From assembly GCA_036500205.1 (NCBI GenBank), contig DASYCK010000079.1:46386-110385 (forward strand): a stretch of DNA of 64,000 nt. Direction: 5' to 3'. The notes beneath the pieces are model-generated. The model was given only the letters and a program-made list of their open reading frames with translations. It was not told where the DNA came from and searched no databases. Every line of letters starts with the position of its first letter. Positions within the stretch are counted from its first letter, which is position 1. Source of the stretch: DASYCK01 sp036500205 (GTDB taxonomy: Bacteria; Myxococcota_A; Polyangia; Fen-1088). Shown here in pieces: positions 23,874 to 31,531 of this stretch. The position numbers were made by a program, and so were the translations under genes.

Positions 23874-24586
23874 GCCGCGCCGAGGAGATCGCCACCCGCC
23901 TGGCCGAGGTCCGTCGACGGATCACCGACGCGGAGGCTGGCGCCGGCCGCCCCGCCGGTTCGGTCCGACTGGTGGCCGTCAGCAAGAAGATGCCCGCCGA
24001 AGACGTGCGCGCGGCGCTGGCTGCCGGCCAGCGCGACTTCGGCGAGAACTACGCCCAGGAATTGCGCGACAAGCGGGCGGCGTTCGGGGGAGCAGATGAA
24101 GCGGGGCCGCGCTGGCACTACCTGGGACCGTTGCAGCGAAACAAAGTGAAGTTTCTGGCCGGTCAGGTGGCCCTCATACATTCGGTGGCGGACGAAGACA
24201 TCCTCGACGAGATCGAACGGCGCGCGGCGGCGGCCGGCGCGGTCCAGGACTGCCTCGTGCAGGTCAACATCGCCGGCGAAGCGCAGAAGAGCGGCGCGGT
24301 GAGCGCGGCGGTGCCCGCTTTGCTCGATCGATTCGCGACCGCCGCGCATGTTCGTTGCGTGGGCCTGATGTTGATTCCGCCCCTCGACGCCGATCCCTCC
24401 GAGACGCGCCGGCACTTCGCGTCGCTGCGCGCGCTGCGCGAGCGCGAGGCCACCATCGCCCGACCCCACGTCGATTTGAAAGAACTTTCCATGGGAATGA
24501 GCGGCGACTTCGCCGCCGCCATCGCCGAGGGGGCGACCTTGGTCAGGGTGGGAACGGCCATCTTCGGCGCGCGCGTGACCGGTTGA
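23870..24586 (+). CDS. yggS: YggS/PROSC-family pyridoxal phosphate homeostasis protein
   Basis: This 238-residue PLP-binding protein has an alanine-racemase-like barrel and keeps free pyridoxal phosphate in balance. The motif LVAVSKKMPAEDV carries the PLP lysine (Lys39). DFGENYAQEL, WHYLGPLQRNKVKFL, the LVQVNIAGEAQKSG segment, ELSMGMSGDF and VRVGTAIFGAR are all family landmarks. ATG 23870 overlaps the maf stop in ATGA form. Its own stop is overlapped by a TTG start for the following outer membrane protein gene. Confidence 0.95.
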   Translation: MSRAEEIATRLAEVRRRITDAEAGAGRPAGSVRLVAVSKKMPAEDVRAALAAGQRDFGENYAQELRDKRAAFGGADEAGPRWHYLGPLQRNKVKFLAGQVALIHSVADEDILDEIERRAAAAGAVQDCLVQVNIAGEAQKSGAVSAAVPALLDRFATAAHVRCVGLMLIPPLDADPSETRRHFASLRALREREATIARPHVDLKELSMGMSGDFAAAIAEGATLVRVGTAIFGARVTG

Positions 24587-25551
24587 AGGGGGTCCGCCGT
24601 CTGGCCGCCCGCGTGACGCTCGCCGTCGGTCTGATGGTGGCGAGCGCGGCCCGGGCCGAATCGACCAGCGACGCCTTTCGTTACGATCCGGCTGCCGTCG
24701 AGTCGCCGCGGCTGCGCAACGTCGAGCCGCGCACGGCCGTCTACCTCGACGCCGGCTACGCCCGCAGCGGCGATCTGTCGGCGCTGCCCAACATCGCCGG
24801 CTCGGCGCACGGCTACCGCATGGCCGCGGGGGGTAGCCTGAAGCTCGGCCGCTTCCAGCTCGACGTCGAGCTCCCCGCCGGACAGGTCACCACCCTCGAC
24901 CTGATCGATCCCAACCCGCTGTTCATGATCGATCCCCAGGACAAGCACCAGACGGCGGTGTCGCTCGGAGACTCGCGCCTGGGGGCGCAATGGACGGGCG
25001 TGCTTCCCATCGACACGATGGCGGTGGTGGCGGGCTTCGGCGTAAGCCTGCGCGTCCCCACCCACACTACCCGCTACACGTTCCACCTCACAGACGGCAG
25101 CCCGGGGCTGTACGTGCTCCCTTACTACTTCAACATCCAGCCGACCTTCCTGCTCGGCGAGGCGCTCGGTCCCGTCTCGTTCGTCATGAACCAGAGCGCG
25201 CTGATCCTGACGGGGCCTGACGGGACGGTCGCCGACATCCCGGTCGTCATTCCCAATATCTATTTTTGGGATGCCCACTACGGCGTGTCGGTGCGGGTCG
25301 CCGACGGCTTCGCGCTGTCGTGCGTGCTCAACACGACCTATCAGCTGAACAAGCTCGACGTGGTGGTCTTTCCCAATCTCAACAAGGTGCGCTCCGCGTA
25401 TCTGGTCCCTGGCGCCCAGGTTCACGTCGGGGCCTACCGGATCGACCTGGTCGGTCGCTTCGGGATCAAGCGGGGGGCCGAGCCCCTGGGCGTCCTCACC
25501 TTCGCCGGAACCGACGCCATCACGCTGCGCGTCTCGCGAATCTTCGATTGA
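24583..25551 (+). CDS. Exported protein, probable outer membrane beta-barrel
   Basis: This 322-residue protein starts at a TTG (24583) overlapping the yggS TGA. A signal peptide (LAARVTLAVGLMVASAARAE) ends near residue 25. The rest is rich in alternating hydrophobic strands ending in aromatic or Phe-terminal segments (GYRMAAGGSLKLGRFQLDVE, YVLPYYFNIQPTFLLG, ITLRVSRIFD). That ends in Phe-Asp rather than a clean C-terminal Phe, so a barrel is suggested but not proven. There are few Cys and no enzyme motif. It lies in the run between yggS and a small lipoprotein. Confidence 0.72.
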   Translation: MKGVRRLAARVTLAVGLMVASAARAESTSDAFRYDPAAVESPRLRNVEPRTAVYLDAGYARSGDLSALPNIAGSAHGYRMAAGGSLKLGRFQLDVELPAGQVTTLDLIDPNPLFMIDPQDKHQTAVSLGDSRLGAQWTGVLPIDTMAVVAGFGVSLRVPTHTTRYTFHLTDGSPGLYVLPYYFNIQPTFLLGEALGPVSFVMNQSALILTGPDGTVADIPVVIPNIYFWDAHYGVSVRVADGFALSCVLNTTYQLNKLDVVVFPNLNKVRSAYLVPGAQVHVGAYRIDLVGRFGIKRGAEPLGVLTFAGTDAITLRVSRIFD

Positions 25552-25595
25552 TCGAGGTGTCCCGCTCTTTCGTGTACGCTTGAAAGGAGATGCAA

Positions 25596-26021
25596 ATGTC
25601 GCGCAACATCCTCCTCGCCCTGGTCTTCTCCCTGTTGACGGCGAGCGCCTGTTCGTCAGGAAGCTCCAGCCCAGTCGATGCCGCCCATGACTATCTCACG
25701 TTCGACGTGTCGTTCGGCGATCTCCCGTCCGGCTGTCCGCCCGCCGCGGCGAACGACAAGGGAATCGGCAGCGTCTGCACGATGGGCGGCGGCGAATGCA
25801 AGAACGGCCTGCTGTGCGCGTGCGAGCCGCACGCCAACATCCTGCCGCCCGACGGCACGCCTTGCGTGTGCACACAGCTCATCTTCAGCGGCTGCGACGC
25901 CGTGCCGACCGACTACTGCGGCCAGGGCGCGACCTGTTGCAGCTACCTGAACGAAGCGTCGATCTGCGTCCCGATGGTCTGCCTTCCCGACGGCGTCTGC
26001 CCGACCTTCACCACCCCTTGA
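25596..26021 (+). CDS. Small Cys-rich lipoprotein
   Basis: This 141-residue protein starts at ATG 25596, chosen over ATG 25590 because the AAGGAG site ends at 25589 and gives 6-base spacing only to the second. The signal peptide ends in LTASAC with Cys19 as the lipid anchor. The mature part is dominated by cysteines (GVCPTFTTP at the end, CVCTQLIFSGC, CGQGATCC), which suggests a disulfide-knotted domain outside the cytoplasm. No family is recognised. Its TGA is overlapped by a TTG start for the oxidoreductase gene. Confidence 0.8.
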   Translation: MSRNILLALVFSLLTASACSSGSSSPVDAAHDYLTFDVSFGDLPSGCPPAAANDKGIGSVCTMGGGECKNGLLCACEPHANILPPDGTPCVCTQLIFSGCDAVPTDYCGQGATCCSYLNEASICVPMVCLPDGVCPTFTTP

Positions 26022-27379
26022 ACGACGACGCGCGCTCGTTGCCGCCGGCCCATCCCCGGGGCGCTCCGTGTGTGATCGACTTCGAGGGGGCGCCGATGCG
26101 GGCCTTCACGGATGAGCCGCTGGCGGTCAGCCTGTTCGCCGCCGGCGTCCGCACGCTGGGGCGCTCGACGAAGTATCACCGCCCGCGCGGGGCATTCTGC
26201 TTCGAAGGGCACTGCGCCTCCTGCCTGGTGCGGGTCGACGGACGACCGAACGTGCGCGCCTGCATGACGCCGGTCCGCCCCGACCTGCGGTGCGAGCGTC
26301 AGAACGCTTTTCCCTCCGCCGAGGTCGACTTGATGGAGGCGGCGGACTGGATGTTTCCCCACGGCATGGACCACCACACGCTGATGACGGGGAACGCGGC
26401 CGCCAACCGCCTGTTCGTCAATCTGGTCCGCCAGGTGGGCGGCTCGGGAACGCTGCCCGACGCCGCCCCCGAGGCGGTGCCGGCGTCACGCGCCCAGCTG
26501 ACCGACGTCTGCATCGTGGGGGGTGGACCGGCCGGCCTGCGCGCGGCCGCCACGCTCGGCCGGCTGGCGCCGGGCACTCGCATCGTTCTCGTCGACGAAC
26601 AGGCCACGCTGGGCGGCTCCTGGCTGGCCGAGCCTGGTGGCGCGGCGCTCGCGCAGGCAGCCGTCTCCGACGCCCTGGCCGCTGGCGTCGTCGTGCATCG
26701 CCGCGCCGTCGCGCTCGGCTTCTTCCCCGAGGATGTCGAGCCGATCCTGGAAAACGCGCCGGATCGCGAGGCCTGGCTGGTGGGAACGCTGGTGGTCGCC
26801 ACGCCGGAGGGGCTCCTGCGCATCAGCGCCAAGCGGATCCTGTACGCGACGGGCGGGGCCGATCAGAACGTCCCCTTCCTCGACAACGACCGGCCCGGCG
26901 TGCTGTCGGCGCGGGCCTGCGGGCGGCTGGCGTTTCTGCACGGCGTTCGCCCCGGCCGCCGGGTCGCCATCGTGGGAAACGGCCCGCTCGGCGATTGCCT
27001 GGCCGCTGGTCTCGCCGCGGCCGGCGTGGAGGTCGAACGTATCGCGGAGCCCGACGAGCGCCCCTTCGCGGCGGTGGGCGGCGGTGACCTGCGGGCCCTC
27101 GACGTGCTCGATCGGGCCGAGCGCAAGCGACGCGTGGACGCGGACATCATTGCCAGCGCGGCCATCCCCGCCCCCGCCTCCGAGTTGCCCCGCCAGCACG
27201 GCGCGCGCGTCGACTTCGACGAGGGGGGCGGCGGCTTCGCCGTGCAGATCGACGAGGTATTTCGTACCAGCGTTCCCCGGGTCTACGCCTGCGGTGACGT
27301 CGCCGGCTACCGCGGACCCATGGCGGCCGCGGAAGCGGGGGCAGCGGCCGGACGAGAAATCGCGCAGACTGTCCGGTGA
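26018..27379 (+). CDS. 2Fe-2S/FAD-dependent oxidoreductase (SoxA-alpha N-terminal/HcnB-like)
   Basis: This 453-residue cytoplasmic redox enzyme starts at a TTG (26018) overlapping the lipoprotein stop. An N-terminal ferredoxin-like domain has FCFEGHCASC and RACMTP, giving Cys61, 66, 69 and 82 for a 2Fe-2S cluster. A FAD Rossmann motif IVGGGPAGLRAA (about 166-177) and a second NAD(P)-type motif VAIVGNGPLGDCLAAG follow. The C-terminal VYACGDVAGYRGPMAAAEAG is a flavin-contact motif. The layout resembles the N-terminal part of sarcosine oxidase alpha subunits and HcnB/opine oxidase-type proteins. The substrate is unknown. It precedes an S41 peptidase with a GTGA overlap. Confidence 0.86.
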   Translation: MNDDARSLPPAHPRGAPCVIDFEGAPMRAFTDEPLAVSLFAAGVRTLGRSTKYHRPRGAFCFEGHCASCLVRVDGRPNVRACMTPVRPDLRCERQNAFPSAEVDLMEAADWMFPHGMDHHTLMTGNAAANRLFVNLVRQVGGSGTLPDAAPEAVPASRAQLTDVCIVGGGPAGLRAAATLGRLAPGTRIVLVDEQATLGGSWLAEPGGAALAQAAVSDALAAGVVVHRRAVALGFFPEDVEPILENAPDREAWLVGTLVVATPEGLLRISAKRILYATGGADQNVPFLDNDRPGVLSARACGRLAFLHGVRPGRRVAIVGNGPLGDCLAAGLAAAGVEVERIAEPDERPFAAVGGGDLRALDVLDRAERKRRVDADIIASAAIPAPASELPRQHGARVDFDEGGGGFAVQIDEVFRTSVPRVYACGDVAGYRGPMAAAEAGAAAGREIAQTVR

Positions 27380-28929
27380 GCATGCCCCCCTCACGCCTTC
27401 GCCTCCCTCTCGTCGTCATCGCCCTCGCTGGCGCCGGCCTCGTCCTGCAGCCGTCATGTGCCACGACCCCGCCCCCCGCGCCCGCGCCGGCCCCGCCGCC
27501 CCCCGATCCCCGCCTGCAGCCGCCGACGTTCGCGGCGCCGCCGGTGGCGTCCCCCGCGGCGCGCGAGGATGAAGTGACCGCCCGCCGGCGCGAGATCGCT
27601 GAGGCCGCCTGGCGAACGGTGCGCGAGAAGCACTACGACCCGCACCTCAACGGCGTCGACTGGGACGCCATGCGCCGGAAGTACGAGCCGCGCGCGCTGG
27701 CCGCGCCCGACGACGCGACGTTTTACCGGACGCTGAACGACATGCTGGGCGAGCTGGGCCAATCGCACATGATGATCACGGGCCCGGGCGCCAGTGACGA
27801 CGGCGGCGACGACGCGAACGAATCGACCGGATCGAACGAAGACGGCAAGGGCCGAGCGGCGGCGGCCCTCTCGGACGACATCGGTGATCCCGGGCTGCTG
27901 GTGCGGGTCATCGACGGACGACCGACCGTCACCACCGTTCGCGCCGGCTCGTCCGCCGCCAAGCACGGCGTGAAGCCGGGGTTCGTGGTCACGGCGATCG
28001 GCGGCCGTCCGCTCACCGCCGTGGCGCCGAGCCGGCGCTCGCTCCGCCCGGTCGAGGAACGCTTCGCCGTGCGGCGGGCCGCCTTGCGGCGCCTGGAGGG
28101 GCCGGTGGGAACGAAGGTGACGTTCGCCTATCTCGACAATGCGGATCGGCCCGGACAGGTGATCCTCGACCGCGATCCCCCGCCCGGACCGCTGCGCCAG
28201 GTCGGCTATCTGCCCCCCCTGCATCCGGAGGCCCGCGCCTTCGAGGTGAACGGCGTGGGCGTGCTCGCGTTCAACTTCTTCCTGCTCGATCCGCTGCTCG
28301 ACGACATCAAGCGCGCGATGGATCGCTTCGCCGCGCACCACGTGAAGGGCGTCATCCTCGATCTGCGCGGAAACCCAGGGGGCCTGGCCGCCATGGCGAT
28401 CCCGGTGGCCTCCGAGTTCGTGACCACGCCGACCTCGCTGGGCAGCATGCTGATGCGGGACAACACCCGCACCGACACGGTGGCGACGTTCTCGCAGACG
28501 TTCGTGGCGCAGCCGGCGCTGGGACGAACGCCCTACACGGGCCCGCTCATCGTCCTCACCGACGAAGGGACAGCCTCGGCCTCCGAGATTCTCGCGGCCG
28601 GGCTGCAAGAGGCGGGTCGCGCCCGGGTGGTCGGGGACGCCAGCCTGGGGGCGGTGCTGCCGTCGGTCGTCGAGTCGCTGCCCCACGGCGCCGTCATGCA
28701 GGTCGTGGTGGCGGACTTCAAGACGCCGAAGGCGGTGCTGCTGGAAGGCCGCGGGGTTCAGCCCGACCGGCGGGTGCTGGAGACGCGCGCCGCGTTCGCG
28801 CGGGGGCACGATCCGGTGCTCGACGCCGCCCTGCTCGAGCTCCGCGCGCCCCCGCGCCCGGTGCGGCGTCCGGATGCCTCGACAGATCCGAACGCGAAGG
28901 ATAAAACGCCTCCACGCCCGCGCCCCTGA
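27376..28929 (+). CDS. Exported S41-family peptidase (PDZ, IRBP-like branch)
   Basis: This protein of 517 residues starts at GTG 27376, overlapping the preceding stop as GTGA (ATG 27382 is an alternative). A signal sequence ends near Cys28 (QPSC, a poor lipobox), followed by a Pro/Ala linker. A helical prodomain, a PDZ-like region (about 172-255) and the S41 core follow. VILDLRGNPGG and DEGTASASEILAAGLQEAGR hold the presumed Ser401. The block after VVGDASLG lacks the Lys of CtpA-type enzymes (LGAVLPS instead of FGKG), which fits the IRBP-like branch. It probably trims or turns over periplasmic proteins. Confidence 0.87.
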   Translation: MSMPPSRLRLPLVVIALAGAGLVLQPSCATTPPPAPAPAPPPPDPRLQPPTFAAPPVASPAAREDEVTARRREIAEAAWRTVREKHYDPHLNGVDWDAMRRKYEPRALAAPDDATFYRTLNDMLGELGQSHMMITGPGASDDGGDDANESTGSNEDGKGRAAAALSDDIGDPGLLVRVIDGRPTVTTVRAGSSAAKHGVKPGFVVTAIGGRPLTAVAPSRRSLRPVEERFAVRRAALRRLEGPVGTKVTFAYLDNADRPGQVILDRDPPPGPLRQVGYLPPLHPEARAFEVNGVGVLAFNFFLLDPLLDDIKRAMDRFAAHHVKGVILDLRGNPGGLAAMAIPVASEFVTTPTSLGSMLMRDNTRTDTVATFSQTFVAQPALGRTPYTGPLIVLTDEGTASASEILAAGLQEAGRARVVGDASLGAVLPSVVESLPHGAVMQVVVADFKTPKAVLLEGRGVQPDRRVLETRAAFARGHDPVLDAALLELRAPPRPVRRPDASTDPNAKDKTPPRPRP

Positions 28930-28970
28930 CCAGGGCGGCAGGCCACCTACTGACTCGAGGACTGACCGCG

Positions 28971-29459
28971 ATGGCGAAACCAGAATCCCCTCACCCCCGG
29001 CTGTCGGACGAAGCCTTGCGGGCCATCTACCAGCACGCGGTCCGCGACGTCCCCCGCGAATGTTGTGGCGTGGTGTTCGGTCCTCGTGGCGAGCCGCTCG
29101 CCGACAAGGCCACCGCGTGCGCGAACATCCAGGATCGCCTGCACGCCCAGGATCCCCAGTATTTCACGCGCGACGCGCGCACCGCCTACAACTTCGACGC
29201 CGGCGACATGTTCGCGCTGCAGAAGAGCCTGCGCGGCGACAACCCGGCCAAGATCATCTATCACTCGCACGTCGAGGTGGGCGCCTACTTCAGCGACACC
29301 GATCAGGCGGCCGCCCAGATGGACGGCGAGCCGGCGCATCCGGTGGAGTACGTCGTGGTCGACGTCACAGCCGCCGGCCCGCGCGGTGCCAAGCAGTTCG
29401 CCTGGAGCGAGACCGAGAAGAAGTACGTCGAGATCGGCGCCTACGGAAGCCTTTCATGA
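28971..29459 (+). CDS. JAMM (MPN+/M67) metalloprotease
   Basis: This 162-residue protein has a complete JAMM motif. Glu30 (RECCGVVFG), His98 and His100 (YHSHVEVGAYFSDTDQ), Ser108 and Asp111 fit HxH-x7-SxxD exactly. Such enzymes remove ubiquitin-like tags or process sulfur-carrier proteins such as ThiS/MoaD. No sulfur carrier or E1-like gene is in this window. It starts 41 bases after the S41 peptidase stop and overlaps the hemE start as ATGA, so it is translated with the heme genes. A role in maturation linked to heme or sulfur supply is only a guess. Confidence 0.92.
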   Translation: MAKPESPHPRLSDEALRAIYQHAVRDVPRECCGVVFGPRGEPLADKATACANIQDRLHAQDPQYFTRDARTAYNFDAGDMFALQKSLRGDNPAKIIYHSHVEVGAYFSDTDQAAAQMDGEPAHPVEYVVVDVTAAGPRGAKQFAWSETEKKYVEIGAYGSLS

Positions 29460-30490
29460 GCAGCTCGCGCGGGGACGCGCTGTTTCTACGGGCCTGTCGC
29501 GGCGAAGCGACCGAGCGCCCTCCCCTGTGGATGATGCGGCAGGCGGGGCGATATCTCCCCGAGTATCGTCAGATCCGCCAGCGGGTGTCGTTCCTCGAGC
29601 TTTGCAAGAACCCCGAGCTGGCGGCCGAGGTCACGTTGCAGCCGATCCGGCGCTTCGGCTTCGACGCGGCCATCCTTTTCTCGGATCTGCTCATCCCGCT
29701 CGAGGCGATGGGGCTGGCGGTGGAGTTCACCGAGCACGGGCCGCAGCTGCCCCAGCCCATCCGCACGCCCGAGGATGTCTCGCGGGTCGGCGGGTTCGAT
29801 CCCACCGAACAGACGGCATTCGTCCTGGAGACGATCGCGCGCGCCCGGATGCAGCTCGGCGCGACGCCGCTCATCGGGTTCGCCGGCGCCCCGTTCACCG
29901 TGGCGACGTACGCCATCGAGGGGAAGACGGCGAAGACGTTCGCCGAGACCAAGAAGCTCTTCTACCGGCACCCCGAGCAGGCCCGACGCCTGCTCGCCAC
30001 CATCGCGGACGCCACGCGCCTGTACCTGGAAGCGCAGATCGACGCGGGGGCGGACGCCGTTCAGCTGTTCGATTCGTGGGTGGGCGTGGTGTCTCCTCAG
30101 GACTGGAACGACTTCGTCTTCCCGCCCACGGCGGCGCTCATCACCGCGCTCCGCGGGCGCGGCGTCCCGGTCATCTACTTCGGTAACGGCGCGACCACGA
30201 TCCTCGATCGCGTGGCGATGCTCGGCGCGGATGTCTACGGCATCGATTGGCGCCTCCCGCTCGACGAAGCGCGAGCCCGCCTGGCCAGCACCGCCGTCCG
30301 TCCGTTCGCCGTCCAGGGGAACCTCGACCCGGCGGTGCTCCTGGCTCCCCCGGACGAGATCGAGCGCCGCGCCGCCGACGTGGTGGCGCGCGGCGGCCGC
30401 AAGGGTCACGTCTTCAACCTCGGGCACGGCATAACTCCGGAGACGCCCATCGAGAGCGTCGAGGCGTTGATCCGCGCCGTGCGGGCATAG
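29456..30490 (+). CDS. hemE: Uroporphyrinogen decarboxylase
   Basis: This 344-residue cytoplasmic enzyme converts uroporphyrinogen III to coproporphyrinogen III by four decarboxylations. The N-terminal PLWMMRQAGRYLPEYR contains the conserved Arg pair, and AAILFSDLLIPLEAMG holds the catalytic Asp. VQLFDSWVGVVSP, the conserved IYFGNGATTILD and VFNLGHGITPETP are all family signatures. The ATG at 29456 overlaps the JAMM gene stop. It is followed by hemH and hemY, so the last steps of heme synthesis lie together. Confidence 0.97.
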   Translation: MSSSRGDALFLRACRGEATERPPLWMMRQAGRYLPEYRQIRQRVSFLELCKNPELAAEVTLQPIRRFGFDAAILFSDLLIPLEAMGLAVEFTEHGPQLPQPIRTPEDVSRVGGFDPTEQTAFVLETIARARMQLGATPLIGFAGAPFTVATYAIEGKTAKTFAETKKLFYRHPEQARRLLATIADATRLYLEAQIDAGADAVQLFDSWVGVVSPQDWNDFVFPPTAALITALRGRGVPVIYFGNGATTILDRVAMLGADVYGIDWRLPLDEARARLASTAVRPFAVQGNLDPAVLLAPPDEIERRAADVVARGGRKGHVFNLGHGITPETPIESVEALIRAVRA

Positions 30491-30523
30491 GGCGCCCTCG
30501 AGATCCCGCGTTAGACTGCGTTC

Positions 30524-31516
30524 GTGATCGATTCTCCGCTCGCTGTGGTGGCGTTGAACCTCGGCGGTCCTGACTCGCTCGACGCGGTCGAACCGTTTCT
30601 CTACAACCTGTTTCGCGACCCGGATGTCATCAAGCTGGGGTGGGCGCGGCCGCTGCAACCGTTGCTGGCGCGCTTCATCTCGAAGCGGCGCGCGCCGCTT
30701 TCCCGCGGCGCCTACGAACAGATCGGCGGCCGGTCGCCCATCCTGGCCGAGACGACCGCCCAGATCGCCGCGGTTGCGGCGCGCTTGAACGAGAGCGGCA
30801 TCGCGGCGCGCCCCTACGTGGCGATGGCCTGCTGGCACCCCTTTTCGTCGGAGGCGGTCGCCGAGATGAAGCGTGACGGCATCCGGCGCGCCATCACGGT
30901 GCCGTTCTATCCCCAGTATTCGGAGACGACGAGCGGCTCGTCGGTGAAGGCCCTGCGACGCGCGCTCGCAAAGGCGGGTTCCGACATCGCGCTGGGAATC
31001 ATCCGCAGCTATCCGGTCGCCGAGGGGTTCGTGGCCGCCATCGCCGACACCATCGTCGAGGCGATCGCCACCCTCCCCGCCTCGCAGCGCGACACCGCGC
31101 CGGTGCTGTTCTCCGCCCACGGCCTGCCGGAGTCCTACATTCGCAAAGGCGATCCCTACCTCGACGAGGTCCGCAGCACGGTGGCGGCGGTGACCCGACG
31201 CCTGGCGCTGGGAGAACGGTCGCGGCTGTCGTTTCAGAGCCGCGTGGGTCGCCAGCGCTGGCTCGGCCCCTATACCGAGGACACGCTCGACGCGCTGGCG
31301 GAGGCGGGCGCCAAGGCGGTGGTGGTCTGCCCCGTCGCCTTCACGGGCGAGCACGTCGAGACGTTGCAGGAGCTCGACATCGTCTACCGGGAGCGCGCGG
31401 TCGCCCGCGGCCTGCAACACTTCGCGCGCGCCCGCACCGTCGGGGTTCATCCGGCGTTCATCGACGCGCTGGCGTCGCTGACCCGCGACACGGCGCGCGC
31501 GCTGGGCTGGCTCTGA
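30524..31516 (+). CDS. hemH: Ferrochelatase
   Basis: This 330-residue enzyme inserts ferrous iron into protoporphyrin IX. It starts at GTG 30524, 33 bases after hemE, and no ATG is nearby. Family marks are LNLGGPDSLDAVEPFLYNLF, VPFYPQYSETTSGS, VLFSAHGLPESYI with active-site His199, FQSRVGRQRWLGPYTEDTL, and CPVAFTGEHVETLQELDI with Glu279. The enzyme is soluble or membrane-associated, without transmembrane segments. It is the middle gene of hemE-hemH-hemY. Confidence 0.96.
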   Translation: MIDSPLAVVALNLGGPDSLDAVEPFLYNLFRDPDVIKLGWARPLQPLLARFISKRRAPLSRGAYEQIGGRSPILAETTAQIAAVAARLNESGIAARPYVAMACWHPFSSEAVAEMKRDGIRRAITVPFYPQYSETTSGSSVKALRRALAKAGSDIALGIIRSYPVAEGFVAAIADTIVEAIATLPASQRDTAPVLFSAHGLPESYIRKGDPYLDEVRSTVAAVTRRLALGERSRLSFQSRVGRQRWLGPYTEDTLDALAEAGAKAVVVCPVAFTGEHVETLQELDIVYRERAVARGLQHFARARTVGVHPAFIDALASLTRDTARALGWL

Positions 31517-31531
31517 GCGCGCGGAACACCC

